A stretch of 64,000 nt of DNA from Brevundimonas sp. MF30-B (GTDB lineage Bacteria > Pseudomonadota > Alphaproteobacteria > Caulobacterales > Caulobacteraceae), in the NCBI RefSeq assembly GCF_004683885.1, contig NZ_CP038440.1:1336001-1400000 (forward strand). The letters are read 5' to 3'. The first letter of the stretch is position 1; the number at the start of each line of letters is the position of its first letter. The notes under the pieces were generated by a model. It worked only from the letters and a program-made list of their open reading frames with translations, was not told the origin of the DNA and ran no database searches. A program made the position numbers and the translations under genes. Positions 11,328 through 20,189 of the stretch are shown piece after piece.

Positions 11328-11348
11328 TCACGCACGTTTGTTGCGTGA
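11328..11348. repeat. Hairpin-forming inverted repeat after pyrG
   Basis: TCACGCA and TGCGTGA form a perfect 7-bp stem with loop CGTTTGT, 17 nt after the pyrG stop. There is no poly-T tract, so if it helps end transcription it would do so without a canonical intrinsic terminator. Confidence 0.45.
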
Positions 11349-11398
11349 GACTCGGCGACCTGTGCCATTATGGCTCAGACGTTCGCCGGGAGGGCTCC

Positions 11399-11518
11399 AT
11401 GGCAGGCGAGTTTCTGTACTTCCTTCACCGGCATTTCCGCGTGACGGTGACGCTCGGACTGGCCGCCGCGATCCTTGCGGGCGGCCTCTGGATCGTACGG
11501 CTGATCCTGCCGGCCTGA
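11399..11518 (+). CDS. Small single-pass membrane protein (39 aa)
   Basis: A 39-codon gene from ATG 11399 to TGA 11516-11518, preceded by the strong ribosome site GGGAGGG at 5-6 nt spacing. The product has a short basic N-terminus (MAGEFLYFLHRHFR) and one membrane helix at about residues 16-37 rich in Leu, Ala, Gly and Ile, ending in PA. Family and function are not recognised. It sits alone between the pyrG hairpin and the convergent DUF885 gene. The good ribosome site and clean membrane pattern make it likely to be real. Confidence 0.55.
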   Translation: MAGEFLYFLHRHFRVTVTLGLAAAILAGGLWIVRLILPA

Positions 11519-11527
11519 TCACGCGTC

Positions 11528-13273
11528 TCAGCGGGCGCCCTGCTGCTCCTGAACCCAGGCCCGCATGCGACTTTCCACCAGATCCATGGGCAGTGCGCCG
11601 GCGCTGAGCAGGTGGTCGTGGAATGCACGCAAATCGAACCGATCGCCTAAGGTCGTCTCTGCCTCGGCCCGCAGCCGACGGAAGGTGAGTTCACCGATTT
11701 TATAGGCCAGAGCCTGGCCGGGATTGCCGATGTAGCGATTGACCTCGGCGGTGATGTTCTGCGGCGAAAGGGCGGTGTTCTGCTCGAAGCATTCGCGGGC
11801 CTGAGCCACGGTCCATCCCAGCCAGTGCAGGCCCGTGTCCACCACCAGACGGCAGGCTCGCCACATTTCGTAGGAGAGGCGGCCGAATTCCTCGTAAGGC
11901 GTCGTGTACATGCCCATGTCGTAGCCGAGTGTCTCGGCGTACAGGCCCCAGCCCTCGACATAGGAAGTGAACCAAGACGTCCGACGGAAGTACGGCGCTT
12001 CGGGTTGCTCCTGCATCAACGCCACCTGAAGGTGGTGGCCCGGCGTCGCCTCGTGCAGGGTCAGGGCCGGCATCTCGTACAGCGGCCGCTGGTCCAGTCG
12101 GTAGGTGTTCAGCACATAGGTCCCGGCCTGGCCCAGCGCCATGCTGCCGGGGGTGTAGCCGGCCGTTGCCGAGGTCGGCGCCGTCTCCGCCGGCGTTTCC
12201 TGAATGCCATAGGTCAGCCGCGGCAGGGTCCCGAAGATGCGCGGCAGGGCGGCGTCGGCGCGCCGGCTGATCTCGGCCACGATCCGCACGAGCTCTTCGG
12301 GCGTCTTGGCGTAGAATTGGGGATCGGTGCGCAGATATTGAAGGAAGGCCTGGAAGTCCCCCTCGAACCCCGTTCTGGCGATGACGCCGTCCATTTCGGC
12401 GCGGATGCGGCGCACCTCGGACTGGCCCAGTGCGTGAACCTCGTCTGGGGTCATGTCGGTCGTGGTGTTCGACCGAACCAGATAGCGGTAATAGGCCTCG
12501 CCGTTCGGCAGGGTGCGAACGCCCAAACCCGCGCGGGCGGCGGGCAGCAGCTCGGTTTCGACGAAAGCCAGGCTTTCCTGCTGAGCCGGAACGATCTCCT
12601 CACGGATGATCTGCAGCGCGCGCTCGCGGTAGGCGGCTCGCTCTTCAGCGTTGATCGACTGAGGGAGGGTCTCGAAGGGCAGGAGCAGGGGACTGTTCTC
12701 GGCCGGCCGTTCGGCCGTTGCCCGCGCGACGCTCAGCGAACGCTCGATGATCTGGCGCGGCTGGGTCCAGCCGGATTGAACCCCCCTGCGCCCATTCTCG
12801 ATTCCCTGGCGGATCGATCCAGACATCGCCTGCATGCGCGCTAGCCAAGCCTCAGCGTCCGCTCGGGACCGCAAGGGCGTGTTCCGTCCCAGGCCGTCAA
12901 AGCCGCCTCCGCCGCTGCTCAGACGGGCGCGGTCAAAGGCGATGCTTTCCAGATCGTCGTCAATGCTGCGGACAAGCAGGGCGTGGCTGAGTCGATCAGT
13001 CTCTCCCAGTTCGGACACGGCGACGTCGCTCAGGCGCGCCCTGAGTTCTGCCAGCGCCGATCTGCGCGCCTCAACCGACGCCGGGGATCCGTCGGGCAGC
13101 CGCGACAGGGCCGCCTCGTCGCCGTTTGCGCCGGACGTCACCGGATCGAAACGTCGCTCGATCCGCTCGTGCTCGGCGAGAAGGTTGGCGAAGGCCCCGG
13201 CCGACGACTGAGCAGCGGCTGGCGAGGCCAAGAGAACCAGAGCGAGCGTCGCAACGGCGCAGTGTTTGAACAT
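11528..13273 (-). CDS. DUF885 domain-containing secreted protein, probable metallopeptidase
   Basis: A 581-residue protein. ATG 13273 follows a good ribosome site (GGGGAGG) and opens a signal peptide (MFKHCAVATLALVLLASPAAA, probable cleavage after AAA near residue 21). The frame is open further upstream into the tRNA gene, so that extension is rejected. The C-terminal half has HEATPGHH, the conserved histidine motif of DUF885, which resembles metallopeptidase zinc sites. The substrate is unknown. It ends 10 nt from the convergent 39-aa ORF. Confidence 0.88.
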   Translation of the reverse strand: MFKHCAVATLALVLLASPAAAQSSAGAFANLLAEHERIERRFDPVTSGANGDEAALSRLPDGSPASVEARRSALAELRARLSDVAVSELGETDRLSHALLVRSIDDDLESIAFDRARLSSGGGGFDGLGRNTPLRSRADAEAWLARMQAMSGSIRQGIENGRRGVQSGWTQPRQIIERSLSVARATAERPAENSPLLLPFETLPQSINAEERAAYRERALQIIREEIVPAQQESLAFVETELLPAARAGLGVRTLPNGEAYYRYLVRSNTTTDMTPDEVHALGQSEVRRIRAEMDGVIARTGFEGDFQAFLQYLRTDPQFYAKTPEELVRIVAEISRRADAALPRIFGTLPRLTYGIQETPAETAPTSATAGYTPGSMALGQAGTYVLNTYRLDQRPLYEMPALTLHEATPGHHLQVALMQEQPEAPYFRRTSWFTSYVEGWGLYAETLGYDMGMYTTPYEEFGRLSYEMWRACRLVVDTGLHWLGWTVAQARECFEQNTALSPQNITAEVNRYIGNPGQALAYKIGELTFRRLRAEAETTLGDRFDLRAFHDHLLSAGALPMDLVESRMRAWVQEQQGAR

Positions 13274-13356
13274 GAGCAGACCTCCCCGAATGGAGGCATC
13301 AGACCGGAGCAATGCGGCGAGCGCAACAGGCCTTCCCCGGGCGAATGAAGCTCGGG

Positions 13357-13446
13357 TGGCGGACAGGGTGGGATTCGAACCCACGGTAGGCTTCCACCTA
13401 CGGCGGTTTTCAAGACCGCTGCCTTAAACCACTCGGCCACCTGTCC
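13357..13446 (-). tRNA. tRNA-Ser (anticodon TGA)
   Basis: A 90-nt minus-strand gene. The acceptor stem GGACAGG pairs with CCTGTCC, and the 3' CCA is encoded. The anticodon loop CTTGAAA gives TGA for UCA codons, a long variable arm (class II) follows, and the T-loop reads GGTTCGAATCC. No integrase or attachment repeat is seen beside it. Confidence 0.96.
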
Positions 13447-13515
13447 TCGGGCGCCCGCTTAGCAGGCAAGGTCGCGTTAACCAAAGAGGAAATTCTGCCG
13501 GTCATTCTGCGCGCC

Positions 13516-14412
13516 ATGATGGCGACTAATGACGGTTGGATGCGGCGTGCGGGCCGGATAGGCGCGGCGTGCTGTCTGACGGCCCTGCTGGCGGCCTGCG
13601 CCAGCGCGGGAACAAAGGGCGGCGGCGCTGCGCCCCTGGCGGCGGCGCCGGTGGTCACCGATCCGGCGCCGATCGTGTCGGGGACCATGCGGCCCTACCA
13701 AATCCGAGGACAGTGGTATCGGCCCGCAGTGCAGCCCGACTATGACGAGGTCGGCCAAGCGTCGTGGTACGGAGATGCCTTCCACGGCCTACCCACCGCG
13801 ACGGGTGAGCGGTTCGACATGCATGCGCTGAGCGCGGCCCACAAGACCCTGCCGCTGCCGGGTCTCGTCGAAGTGACCAATCTGGCCAACGGGCGACGCG
13901 CCGTGCTGCGGCTGAACGACCGCGGCCCGTTTGTTGATGGGCGGATCATCGACCTGTCGCGCGCGGCGGCCGAGGAGCTTGGCCTGCTGAACCGCGGCGT
14001 CGGCGAGGTGCGGGTCCGCTATCTGGGCCAGGCGCCGCGCCTGGGCGGCGGCGCGCCCCTGCAGCAGGCGGCGCTGACGCCGCAGCGTCCGACCTCGCCC
14101 CCGACCGCTCGGCCCTATCTGTCCGAGCCAGGCGTGCGTCCGGTGGTCGCGGCGGCGCGGGCTGATGCGCCAAAGGCGGCGATTTCGGCCACACCCACGG
14201 GCGTCTGGATCGAGGTGGCGACCTTGAACGACCGCGGCGCGGCCGAGGGGCTGGCCTACAGCCTGGGCGAGCGGGCCCGGGCCGATGCGGGCATCAGCGG
14301 CGGCTGGCGCGTCATGACGGGGCCGTGGACCGACCCGATCGCGGCGGAACTGGCGCGCCAGGAGTTGGTGTCGCGCGGATACGGTCAGGCGCGGACGATA
14401 TCCACGCAATAG
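13516..14412 (+). CDS. rlpA: Septal ring lytic transglycosylase RlpA family lipoprotein with SPOR domain
   Basis: A 298-residue outer-membrane lipoprotein. The signal ends in lipobox LLAAC with Cys28. A double-psi beta-barrel (about residues 75-170) carries GQASWYGDAFHGLPTATGERFD and RLNDRGPFVDGRIIDLS. After a Pro/Ala linker comes a C-terminal SPOR-type domain (about 225-298), which binds denuded glycan strands at the division site. RlpA proteins cleave such strands during daughter-cell separation. An alternative start at Met9 (13540) would also leave a full lipoprotein signal. Confidence 0.9.
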   Translation: MMATNDGWMRRAGRIGAACCLTALLAACASAGTKGGGAAPLAAAPVVTDPAPIVSGTMRPYQIRGQWYRPAVQPDYDEVGQASWYGDAFHGLPTATGERFDMHALSAAHKTLPLPGLVEVTNLANGRRAVLRLNDRGPFVDGRIIDLSRAAAEELGLLNRGVGEVRVRYLGQAPRLGGGAPLQQAALTPQRPTSPPTARPYLSEPGVRPVVAAARADAPKAAISATPTGVWIEVATLNDRGAAEGLAYSLGERARADAGISGGWRVMTGPWTDPIAAELARQELVSRGYGQARTISTQ

Positions 14413-14459
14413 GCCGCCTTCGGGCTTGCCTGCCGCGTGAGGGTCGCCATTGTGCGCCG

Positions 14460-15086
14460 GTGACACGCGGCAGATTCATCACCATCGAAGGCGGGGAGGG
14501 GGCCGGCAAGTCCACCCAGGTCGCCCGTCTCGTCGAGCGGCTGAACGCGCGGGGCGTTGAGACCGTCCGCACGCGCGAGCCCGGCGGCTCGCGCGGCGCC
14601 GAGGCGATCCGCAAGCTCGTGGTCGAAGGCGAGGCCGAGGCCTGGTCGCCGCGCACCGAGACCTTGTTGATGTACGCGGCCCGTTCGGACCATCTGGAAA
14701 AGACCATCCTGCCGGCCCTGACAGAGGGGCGCTGGGTCGTATGCGACCGCTTCGCCGATTCGAGCCGAGCCTATCAGGGCGCCGGCGGTGGTGCGCCAGA
14801 GGCCTTCATTGAGGCGCTGGACGCCGCCATCGTGGGTGGAGATCAGCCCGACCTGACCGTGATCTTTGACCTGCCGGTCGAGATCGGCCTCGAGCGCGCC
14901 TTTGGCCGTGGCCTGTTCGAGACGCGGTTTGAGTCCAAGGGCGTCGAGTTTCATCAACGCCTGCGCGATGGCTTTCTGAGCATCGCCGAGCGGCACTCGG
15001 ATCGTTGCGTGGTCATCGATGCGGTGGGCACCCCCGACGAGGTGGCCGAGCGGTTGTGGGCCGTGGTCGAGGCGCGGCTGCTGTGA
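14460..15086 (+). CDS. tmk: Thymidylate kinase
   Basis: A 208-residue kinase converting dTMP to dTDP. The P-loop is GGEGAGKST, followed by the DR(E/Y/P) region TREPGGSRGAEAIR and the lid and base-binding segment CDRFADSSRAYQGAGGG. The frame is open upstream, but the family starts just before the P-loop; GTG 14460 (VTRGRFITIEGGEG) fits. The ribosome site is weak. It overlaps holB by 4 nt, the conserved tmk-holB-tatD arrangement. Confidence 0.96.
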   Translation: MTRGRFITIEGGEGAGKSTQVARLVERLNARGVETVRTREPGGSRGAEAIRKLVVEGEAEAWSPRTETLLMYAARSDHLEKTILPALTEGRWVVCDRFADSSRAYQGAGGGAPEAFIEALDAAIVGGDQPDLTVIFDLPVEIGLERAFGRGLFETRFESKGVEFHQRLRDGFLSIAERHSDRCVVIDAVGTPDEVAERLWAVVEARLL

Positions 15087-16066
15087 GCGACCATCCGCGC
15101 GACCGCTACGACCTGGTGTCCGACGCCGGCGCCGAAGCGGCCTTTCTGGACGCGCTAAGTCGTGGCCGCCTGCATCACGCCTGGCTGCTGGCGGGCCCGG
15201 AGGGGCGCGGCAAGGCCAGCTTCGCCTATCGCGCCGCGCGCCGACTGCTGGGGGCCCAGGCCGACCCGGCGCGGGGGCCGCTAGGCTCCGACCCGTTCGA
15301 TCCGGTCAATCGTTTGATTTCTGCGCAGTCGCATCCGGACCTGCTGGTGCTGGAGCGGCTGGTGGAGGGCGGCAAGCAGAAGAAGTCGATTTCGGTGGAT
15401 CAGGCGCGCGACCTGCCGGACTTCTTCTCCAAGAGCCCGTCCCAAGCGCATCGCCGGGTGGCCATCGTGGATGCGGCTGATGATCTGAATGTCAACGCCG
15501 CCAACGCCTTGCTCAAGATTCTTGAGGAGCCGCCTGCGGACGGCGTGCTGTTTCTGATCAGCCATTCGCCTGGTCGGCTGCTGCCGACCATTCGCTCGCG
15601 CTGTCGGCGGTTGAGCTTCGCGCCCTGGCCCGAGGCGGAACTGGAGGCGCTGGTGAGCCGCCGCACGGGGGAAGGCGCCGACGTCGCCCAAGCCGCCGCC
15701 GCCATGGCCGGGGGATCGCCCGGACAGGCCCTGGCCCTGGCCTCGGCGGAAAGCCTCGAGGCTGACCGACTGGCGCGGGCCTGGGTGGACGAAGGCCTGA
15801 CCAATCGCGCCGAAACCCTGGCGCTGGCCGACGGCTTCCGGGGCGCCGAGGGACAGGCGCGGTTCGAGCGCCTGATGGAGCGGCTGATCGCCGTCGTGGG
15901 CCAGCGCGCGCGCGACGACGCGAGGCAGGGCGCCCGATGGGCGGAGCTGTGGAGCCGGCTCTCCGAACTGCCGGACCGTGTCGCCGGCCTGAACCTGGAC
16001 CGAGGCGACGCCCTGGCCGGAGCGCTTTCGGACCTCGAGCGGACACGGAAGGCGGCGGGATGCTGA
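15083..16066 (+). CDS. holB: DNA polymerase III subunit delta prime
   Basis: A 327-residue clamp-loader AAA+ subunit. Translation is expected from GTG 15083, which overlaps the tmk stop (GTGA). It has a modified P-loop region (LAGPEGRGKASFAYRAAR), the sensor-type segment ANALLKILEEPP, and SRCRRLSFAP typical of delta prime. The usual zinc-binding cysteines between these motifs are not visible, as in several alphaproteobacterial members. It loads the beta clamp together with DnaX and HolA. Confidence 0.93.
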   Translation: MSDHPRDRYDLVSDAGAEAAFLDALSRGRLHHAWLLAGPEGRGKASFAYRAARRLLGAQADPARGPLGSDPFDPVNRLISAQSHPDLLVLERLVEGGKQKKSISVDQARDLPDFFSKSPSQAHRRVAIVDAADDLNVNAANALLKILEEPPADGVLFLISHSPGRLLPTIRSRCRRLSFAPWPEAELEALVSRRTGEGADVAQAAAAMAGGSPGQALALASAESLEADRLARAWVDEGLTNRAETLALADGFRGAEGQARFERLMERLIAVVGQRARDDARQGARWAELWSRLSELPDRVAGLNLDRGDALAGALSDLERTRKAAGC

Positions 16067-16854
16067 TCGACAGCCATGTGAACCTGCACACGCCCCAGTT
16101 CGACGAGGACCGCGACGCCGTTATCGCCCGGGCTCGAGAGGCCGGCGTGGCCTTAATGGTCGAAATTTCCGACCGGCTGTCGACGTTCGAGGCGACGCAT
16201 GGCTTGGCCATGGCGCACGACGACATCTGGTGCACCGTCGGCGTCCATCCTCACGAGGCGCGCCATTACGAGGACCTGACGCCGTCTGTCCTGATCGACC
16301 TCGCCGCACGGCCGCGCGTGATCGGGATCGGGGAATGCGGTCTGGATTTCCATTATGATCTGAGCCCGCGCAATGTGCAGGAGCGCGTCTTTCGCCAGCA
16401 TATAGCGGCGGCCCGAAACATGGGGCTGCCCCTGGTCGTGCACACGCGTGAAGCTGACGATGTGATGGCGGGCGTTCTGCGCGAAGAGCAGGCTGACGGC
16501 CCGTTTCGATTCCTGATGCACTGCTACACCAGTGGTGCAGAGCTGGCGGAAACTGCTGCGCAGTTAGGTGCATGGTTCTCAGTCTCAGGCATCGCCACCT
16601 TCAAGGCGGCGGAGGACGTGCGTCAGGTGATTGCCGCAATGCCGGCGGACCGGATCATCGTCGAGACCGACTGTCCGTATCTGGCGCCGGTTCCCCATCG
16701 GGGTCGGCGCAACGAGCCCGCCTATGTCGGACACGTCCTGAACAAGCTGGCCGAAATCCGAGGCTGGGACCGGGCTGAGGCCGAAGCGCGGACCACCGAC
16801 GCCTTCTTCGCCCTGTTCGACCGCGTCCCCCGTCCGGACGTCCAGCGTGGCTGA
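16060..16854 (+). CDS. tatD: TatD family metal-dependent hydrolase (deoxyribonuclease)
   Basis: A 264-residue TIM-barrel amidohydrolase-like nuclease. Metal ligands seen: Glu in GIGECGLDF, His in LVVHTRE, His in MHCYTS and Asp in ETDCPYLAP. The first-strand HxH motif reads DSHVN, so the second histidine is Asn. E. coli TatD lacks both histidines (DIGVN), so this is an intermediate form. Starts at ATG 16060 inside the holB end (7-nt overlap) and runs into the next gene by 8 nt. Confidence 0.92.
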   Translation: MLIDSHVNLHTPQFDEDRDAVIARAREAGVALMVEISDRLSTFEATHGLAMAHDDIWCTVGVHPHEARHYEDLTPSVLIDLAARPRVIGIGECGLDFHYDLSPRNVQERVFRQHIAAARNMGLPLVVHTREADDVMAGVLREEQADGPFRFLMHCYTSGAELAETAAQLGAWFSVSGIATFKAAEDVRQVIAAMPADRIIVETDCPYLAPVPHRGRRNEPAYVGHVLNKLAEIRGWDRAEAEARTTDAFFALFDRVPRPDVQRG

Positions 16855-17650
16855 GGCGCTCGAAGTGGTGATTCTAGGCTGCGGCTCCTCCGGCGGGGTG
16901 CCGCGGGGCGACGGCGACTGGGGCGCCTGCGATCCGACCGATCCGCGCAATCGGCGTACGCGTTGCTCCATGCTGGCGCGACGAAGGGGTGCGCATGGCG
17001 AGACCAATGTCCTGATCGACACCTCTCCGGACCTTCGCGAACAGGCTCTTGCAGCTGGGATCACCCGCCTGGACGCTGTGCTCTACACGCACGACCATGC
17101 GGACCAGACCCACGGCATCGACGATCTGCGGGTCTTCGCCCTTCGGTCGCGCAGCCGGATTCCGGCTTGGATGGACCGGGCCACGCGTGAAGCCCTGACC
17201 CATCGCTTCGATTATGTTTTCGAGCCCAAGCTCGGCTATCCAGCCATCGTCGAGGCGATGGATTTGCCGCCGCACGGGGCAGACTGGTCGATCACGGGCC
17301 CAGGGGGCGCCATCCCGGTGCGCACGTTCGATCAGGCTCACGGACCGATCCGATCGGTCGGCTATCGCCTGGGGCCGGTCGTCTATTCCAGCGACGTGTC
17401 AGATCTAGACGCGGCGGCGCTGGAAGCCGTGCAGGGCGCCGATCTGTGGATCGTGGATGCGCTCCGGATGACGCCTCACCCCACGCACGCTCATCTAGAC
17501 CTGACACTGGACTGGATTGCTCGTTGCGGCGTTCGCCGAGCGGTCCTGACCAATCTGCACTTGGATATGGACTACGAACGCCTATCTGGACGGCTGCCGG
17601 CCAATGTTCAGGTCGGCGTCGACAACCTTCGACTGGAGGTCCGACTTTGA
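16847..17650 (+). CDS. MBL-fold metallo-hydrolase, PhnP-like
   Basis: A 267-residue metallo-beta-lactamase-fold protein. The metal motif THDHAD is at about residues 82-87, with further ligands in SSDVSD and TNLHLDMDY near the end. Its N-terminus VVILGCGSSGGVPRGDGDWG and a CD..(N)RR(T)RCS segment match the PhnP/phosphodiesterase-like group that follows tatD in many alphaproteobacteria. The substrate is not known here. GTG 16847 is the start, overlapping tatD, so tmk-holB-tatD-MBL is one translationally coupled unit. Confidence 0.87.
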   Translation: MAEALEVVILGCGSSGGVPRGDGDWGACDPTDPRNRRTRCSMLARRRGAHGETNVLIDTSPDLREQALAAGITRLDAVLYTHDHADQTHGIDDLRVFALRSRSRIPAWMDRATREALTHRFDYVFEPKLGYPAIVEAMDLPPHGADWSITGPGGAIPVRTFDQAHGPIRSVGYRLGPVVYSSDVSDLDAAALEAVQGADLWIVDALRMTPHPTHAHLDLTLDWIARCGVRRAVLTNLHLDMDYERLSGRLPANVQVGVDNLRLEVRL

Positions 17651-17761
17651 CGCCAGGAAAGTGTCGATGCGGCTGACGCGCGTGTTGCGACTGTCGCAGG
17701 ACGGCGTTTAAGGTCGAGACCGGCCTCCCGCCGCCAGAAACAAGAACAGGACAAACCTGCC

Positions 17762-18007
17762 ATGTCGCAAGACAAACGCCAGAACCTGCAGGACACCTTC
17801 CTGAATTCGGTCCGCAAGACCAAGACGCCGCTGACCATCTTCCTCGTCAATGGGGTCAAGCTTCAGGGCATCGTAACCTGGTTCGACAACTTCTGCGTGC
17901 TGCTTCGCCGTGATGGCCAGTCGCAGCTGGTCTACAAGCACGCCATCTCCACCATCATGCCGTCCGCGCCCGTGCAGCTGTACGAGCCCGACGCCGAAGA
18001 AGATTGA
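17762..18007 (+). CDS. hfq: RNA chaperone Hfq
   Basis: An 81-residue Sm-like protein that forms hexamers and helps small RNAs pair with mRNAs. Sm1 ([39 protein letters not shown]) and Sm2 ([14 protein letters not shown]) are intact, including the YKHA motif. The short acidic C-terminus is typical of alphaproteobacteria. It has its own upstream gap of 111 nt and is followed by hflX, the conserved order. Confidence 0.98.
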   Translation: MSQDKRQNLQDTFLNSVRKTKTPLTIFLVNGVKLQGIVTWFDNFCVLLRRDGQSQLVYKHAISTIMPSAPVQLYEPDAEED

Positions 18008-18021
18008 CGCGCCAGCGTCAA

Positions 18022-18042
18022 CCCTCGGGCCTGACCCGAGGG
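18022..18042 (+). terminator. Hairpin between hfq and hflX
   Basis: CCCTCGGG and CCCGAGGG form a perfect 8-bp stem with loop CCTGA, 14 nt after the hfq stop. No T tract follows, so it may protect the hfq 3' end or partly attenuate read-through into hflX rather than terminate fully. Confidence 0.5.
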
Positions 18043-18091
18043 CCCAGGTCCGGGTCCGAGTCGGCTGGCGGCTTTCATTGACAGAGACTCT

Positions 18092-19396
18092 TTGACAAAA
18101 CTCATCGACCACGCCGTTCCGCTGATCCGGGCGGTCGTCATCCACCCCGACGGACGCAGCGACAGCCCGCGTCTGGCGTCCGAGCGGCTGGAGGAGGCGT
18201 CGGGCCTGGCCCGTGCGCTGGATCTGGACGTGCGCGCCGAAGAGATCGTGCGCCTGCGCAAGACCACGCCCGCCACCTTGTTCGGCACGGGCAAGGTGGA
18301 GGAACTGGCCGCCCTGATCCGAGCCGCCGAGGCCGAGGCCGTGGTCGTCGACGACCAGCTGACGCCGGTGCAGCAACGCAATCTGGAGAAGGCCTGGGAC
18401 TGCAAGGTCATCGACCGCACAGGCCTGATCCTCGAAATCTTCGGTCGCCGGGCGCGCACCAAGGAAGGCCGGCTGCAGGTCGAGCTGGCGCGGTTGGACT
18501 ATGAGCGCTCGCGTCTGGTGCGGACCTGGACCCACCTCGAGCGTCAACGCGGCGGCACCGGCGCGACCGGCGGTCCCGGTGAAACCCAGATCGAGATCGA
18601 CCGACGCCTGATCGCCGACCGCATCGTGCGGCTGAAGGCCGAACTGGAGGAGGTGCGCCGCACGCGCGGCCTGCACCGCAAGGCCAGGAAGAAGGTTCCG
18701 TTCCCGACCGTCGCCCTGGTCGGCTACACCAACGCCGGGAAGTCGACTCTGTTCAACCGGCTGACGGGGTCGGAAGTGATGGCCAAGGATCTGCTGTTCG
18801 CCACGCTGGACACGACCCAGCGCACGATCCGCCTGCCGCAGGGACGTCCGGCCATCATCGCCGACACCGTCGGCTTCATTTCCGACCTGCCGCACGAACT
18901 GGTCGAAAGCTTCCGCGCCACGCTGGAAGAGGTGGGCGAGGCCGATCTGATCCTGCACGTGCGCGACATCGCTTCGCCCGACAGCGCCGCCCAGGCGGCC
19001 GATGTCGAAGCCGTGCTCAAACAGATCGAAATCCCCGAGGATCGCCCGCGCCGCGTGCTGGAGGTCTGGAACAAGATCGACCTGCTGGACGACGAGGCCC
19101 GCGAGGTCGTCCTGGGCCAGGCCGAGCGCCGCGCCCGCGACGGGGAGGCGGTCGCCGTCTCGGCCTGGACGGGGGAGGGGATCGAGGCCCTGCGCGACAC
19201 CATCGCGGGCCTGATCGACGACGAGCCCGAGAGCGAACTGGTGCTTGAGCCGCATCAGGGCGAGGCCCTGGCCTGGCTCTATGAGAACGGCCGGGTCACG
19301 GGTCGCGAAACCGACGAGGCCGGGCGGACGCGAGTCACCGTTCGGCTGCACCCGGCGGCGCTGGGTCGGTTCGAGCGACAGTTTACGGCGACGTAG
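18092..19396 (+). CDS. hflX: GTPase HflX (ribosome-associated)
   Basis: A 434-residue GTPase that binds the 50S subunit and rescues or splits stalled ribosomes under stress. An N-terminal helical domain (LFGTGKVEEL, GRRARTKEGRLQVELARLDY, GGPGETQIE) is followed by the G domain at about residue 210 on: GYTNAGKST (G1), DTVGFISDLPHELVESF (G3) and NKIDLLD (G4). The start is TTG 18092 (LTKLIDHAVP); no ATG in frame fits better, and the ribosome site is weak, so translation may be modest. Confidence 0.95.
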   Translation: MTKLIDHAVPLIRAVVIHPDGRSDSPRLASERLEEASGLARALDLDVRAEEIVRLRKTTPATLFGTGKVEELAALIRAAEAEAVVVDDQLTPVQQRNLEKAWDCKVIDRTGLILEIFGRRARTKEGRLQVELARLDYERSRLVRTWTHLERQRGGTGATGGPGETQIEIDRRLIADRIVRLKAELEEVRRTRGLHRKARKKVPFPTVALVGYTNAGKSTLFNRLTGSEVMAKDLLFATLDTTQRTIRLPQGRPAIIADTVGFISDLPHELVESFRATLEEVGEADLILHVRDIASPDSAAQAADVEAVLKQIEIPEDRPRRVLEVWNKIDLLDDEAREVVLGQAERRARDGEAVAVSAWTGEGIEALRDTIAGLIDDEPESELVLEPHQGEALAWLYENGRVTGRETDEAGRTRVTVRLHPAALGRFERQFTAT

Positions 19397-19505
19397 TCAA
19401 AGTCCGCTGTCGATCCACAGCGCCGTTCAATCCGGCTGCTCAAGGCCGTTAGGATTTCGAAACCCCTCGCACCTGCCGGCTCGATGGCGTTCCGCCGTCG
19501 CGCCG

Positions 19506-19823
19506 TCAGATGTCCTGAACGATCTTCTCGATGCGGGCCGCGACGGCGTTGAGGGCCTCGGCGACGCCGTCGGAGGAGGCTGAGGCGGGGGCGGCGGGAG
19601 ACGGGCTGTTCTGGGCCTTGCCGCGCGCCTCGTGCAGTTCGTCGGCCAGCATCAGCGCGGCCATCAGGAACAGGCGCAGGTCGCCGACCTGGCCGACGTC
19701 GCCCGCGACCGAGCGCACATGGGCGTCGAACTGGCGCGCCAGGATGCGCACGCGCTCTTCCTGACCGTCGGCGCAGCCCACCTGATAGGGGCGGCCGTTG
19801 ATGTCGATGGTGACGGTGGCCAT
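19506..19823 (-). CDS. zapA: Cell division protein ZapA
   Basis: A 105-residue FtsZ-ring stabiliser. The N-terminal domain [21 protein letters not shown] with the VRILARQFDAHV segment matches ZapA, and the C-terminal half is helical coiled-coil with a Ser/Pro/Ala linker. Its ATG at 19823 overlaps the stop of the upstream gene (TGATG), so the two are coupled. It converges on hflX, 109 nt away. Confidence 0.93.
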   Translation of the reverse strand: MATVTIDINGRPYQVGCADGQEERVRILARQFDAHVRSVAGDVGQVGDLRLFLMAALMLADELHEARGKAQNSPSPAAPASASSDGVAEALNAVAARIEKIVQDI

Positions 19824-20095
19824 CAGGCGCGCGCCTCCTGATCGTCTTCCTCGAGCACGTCGCGCACGGCCTCGGCGGCGCGGGCCAGGGCGTCGGCGGC
19901 CTGGCGTCCGGCGGCCTCCAGCTCGGCGATGCGATGGGCGGCGACCGCGTCGGTCACATCCTTGGGCGCAAACAGGTCGTCGTCGCTGACCGCCGCGCCG
20001 GGGACTGGGCGCGCCTTCAGGGCGTTGATCTTGCGCTCTAGCGCGCCGAGGGCGCGGTCGATCCGAGCCTTGGCGGCGGTGGTGGCGTCGGCCAT
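19823..20095 (-). CDS. DUF4164-like small coiled-coil protein beside zapA
   Basis: A 90-residue Ala/Glu/Asp-rich protein, predicted almost wholly helical. ATG 20095 follows GGAGG at 9 nt spacing, which decides the start. The position directly upstream of zapA with a 1-nt overlap is the usual place of the DUF4164 family in alphaproteobacteria and suggests a link to division or the Z-ring, but its biochemical role is unknown. Divergent from tkt with 94 nt between starts. Confidence 0.75.
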   Translation of the reverse strand: MADATTAAKARIDRALGALERKINALKARPVPGAAVSDDDLFAPKDVTDAVAAHRIAELEAAGRQAADALARAAEAVRDVLEEDDQEARA

Positions 20096-20189
20096 CGGTC
20101 GCATCCTCCAGATTTCGTATAGAACCCGCCCGCGCCACGGGGTAAAGCGGCGCCGCCCCCTTTTCAACGCCGTCCGAGAGGTCTCACCC

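Noticed and set aside
13357..13446. tRNA-Ser as an integration site for an island
   Set aside because: No integrase, no direct repeat of the tRNA 3' end and no composition change around it.
19397..19505. 6S RNA expected near zapA
   Set aside because: 6S RNA often lies beside zapA, but only 109 nt separate zapA and hflX and I could not form the long hairpin with central bubble. Only a short TTTCGAAA palindrome is seen. A covariance-model search would settle it.
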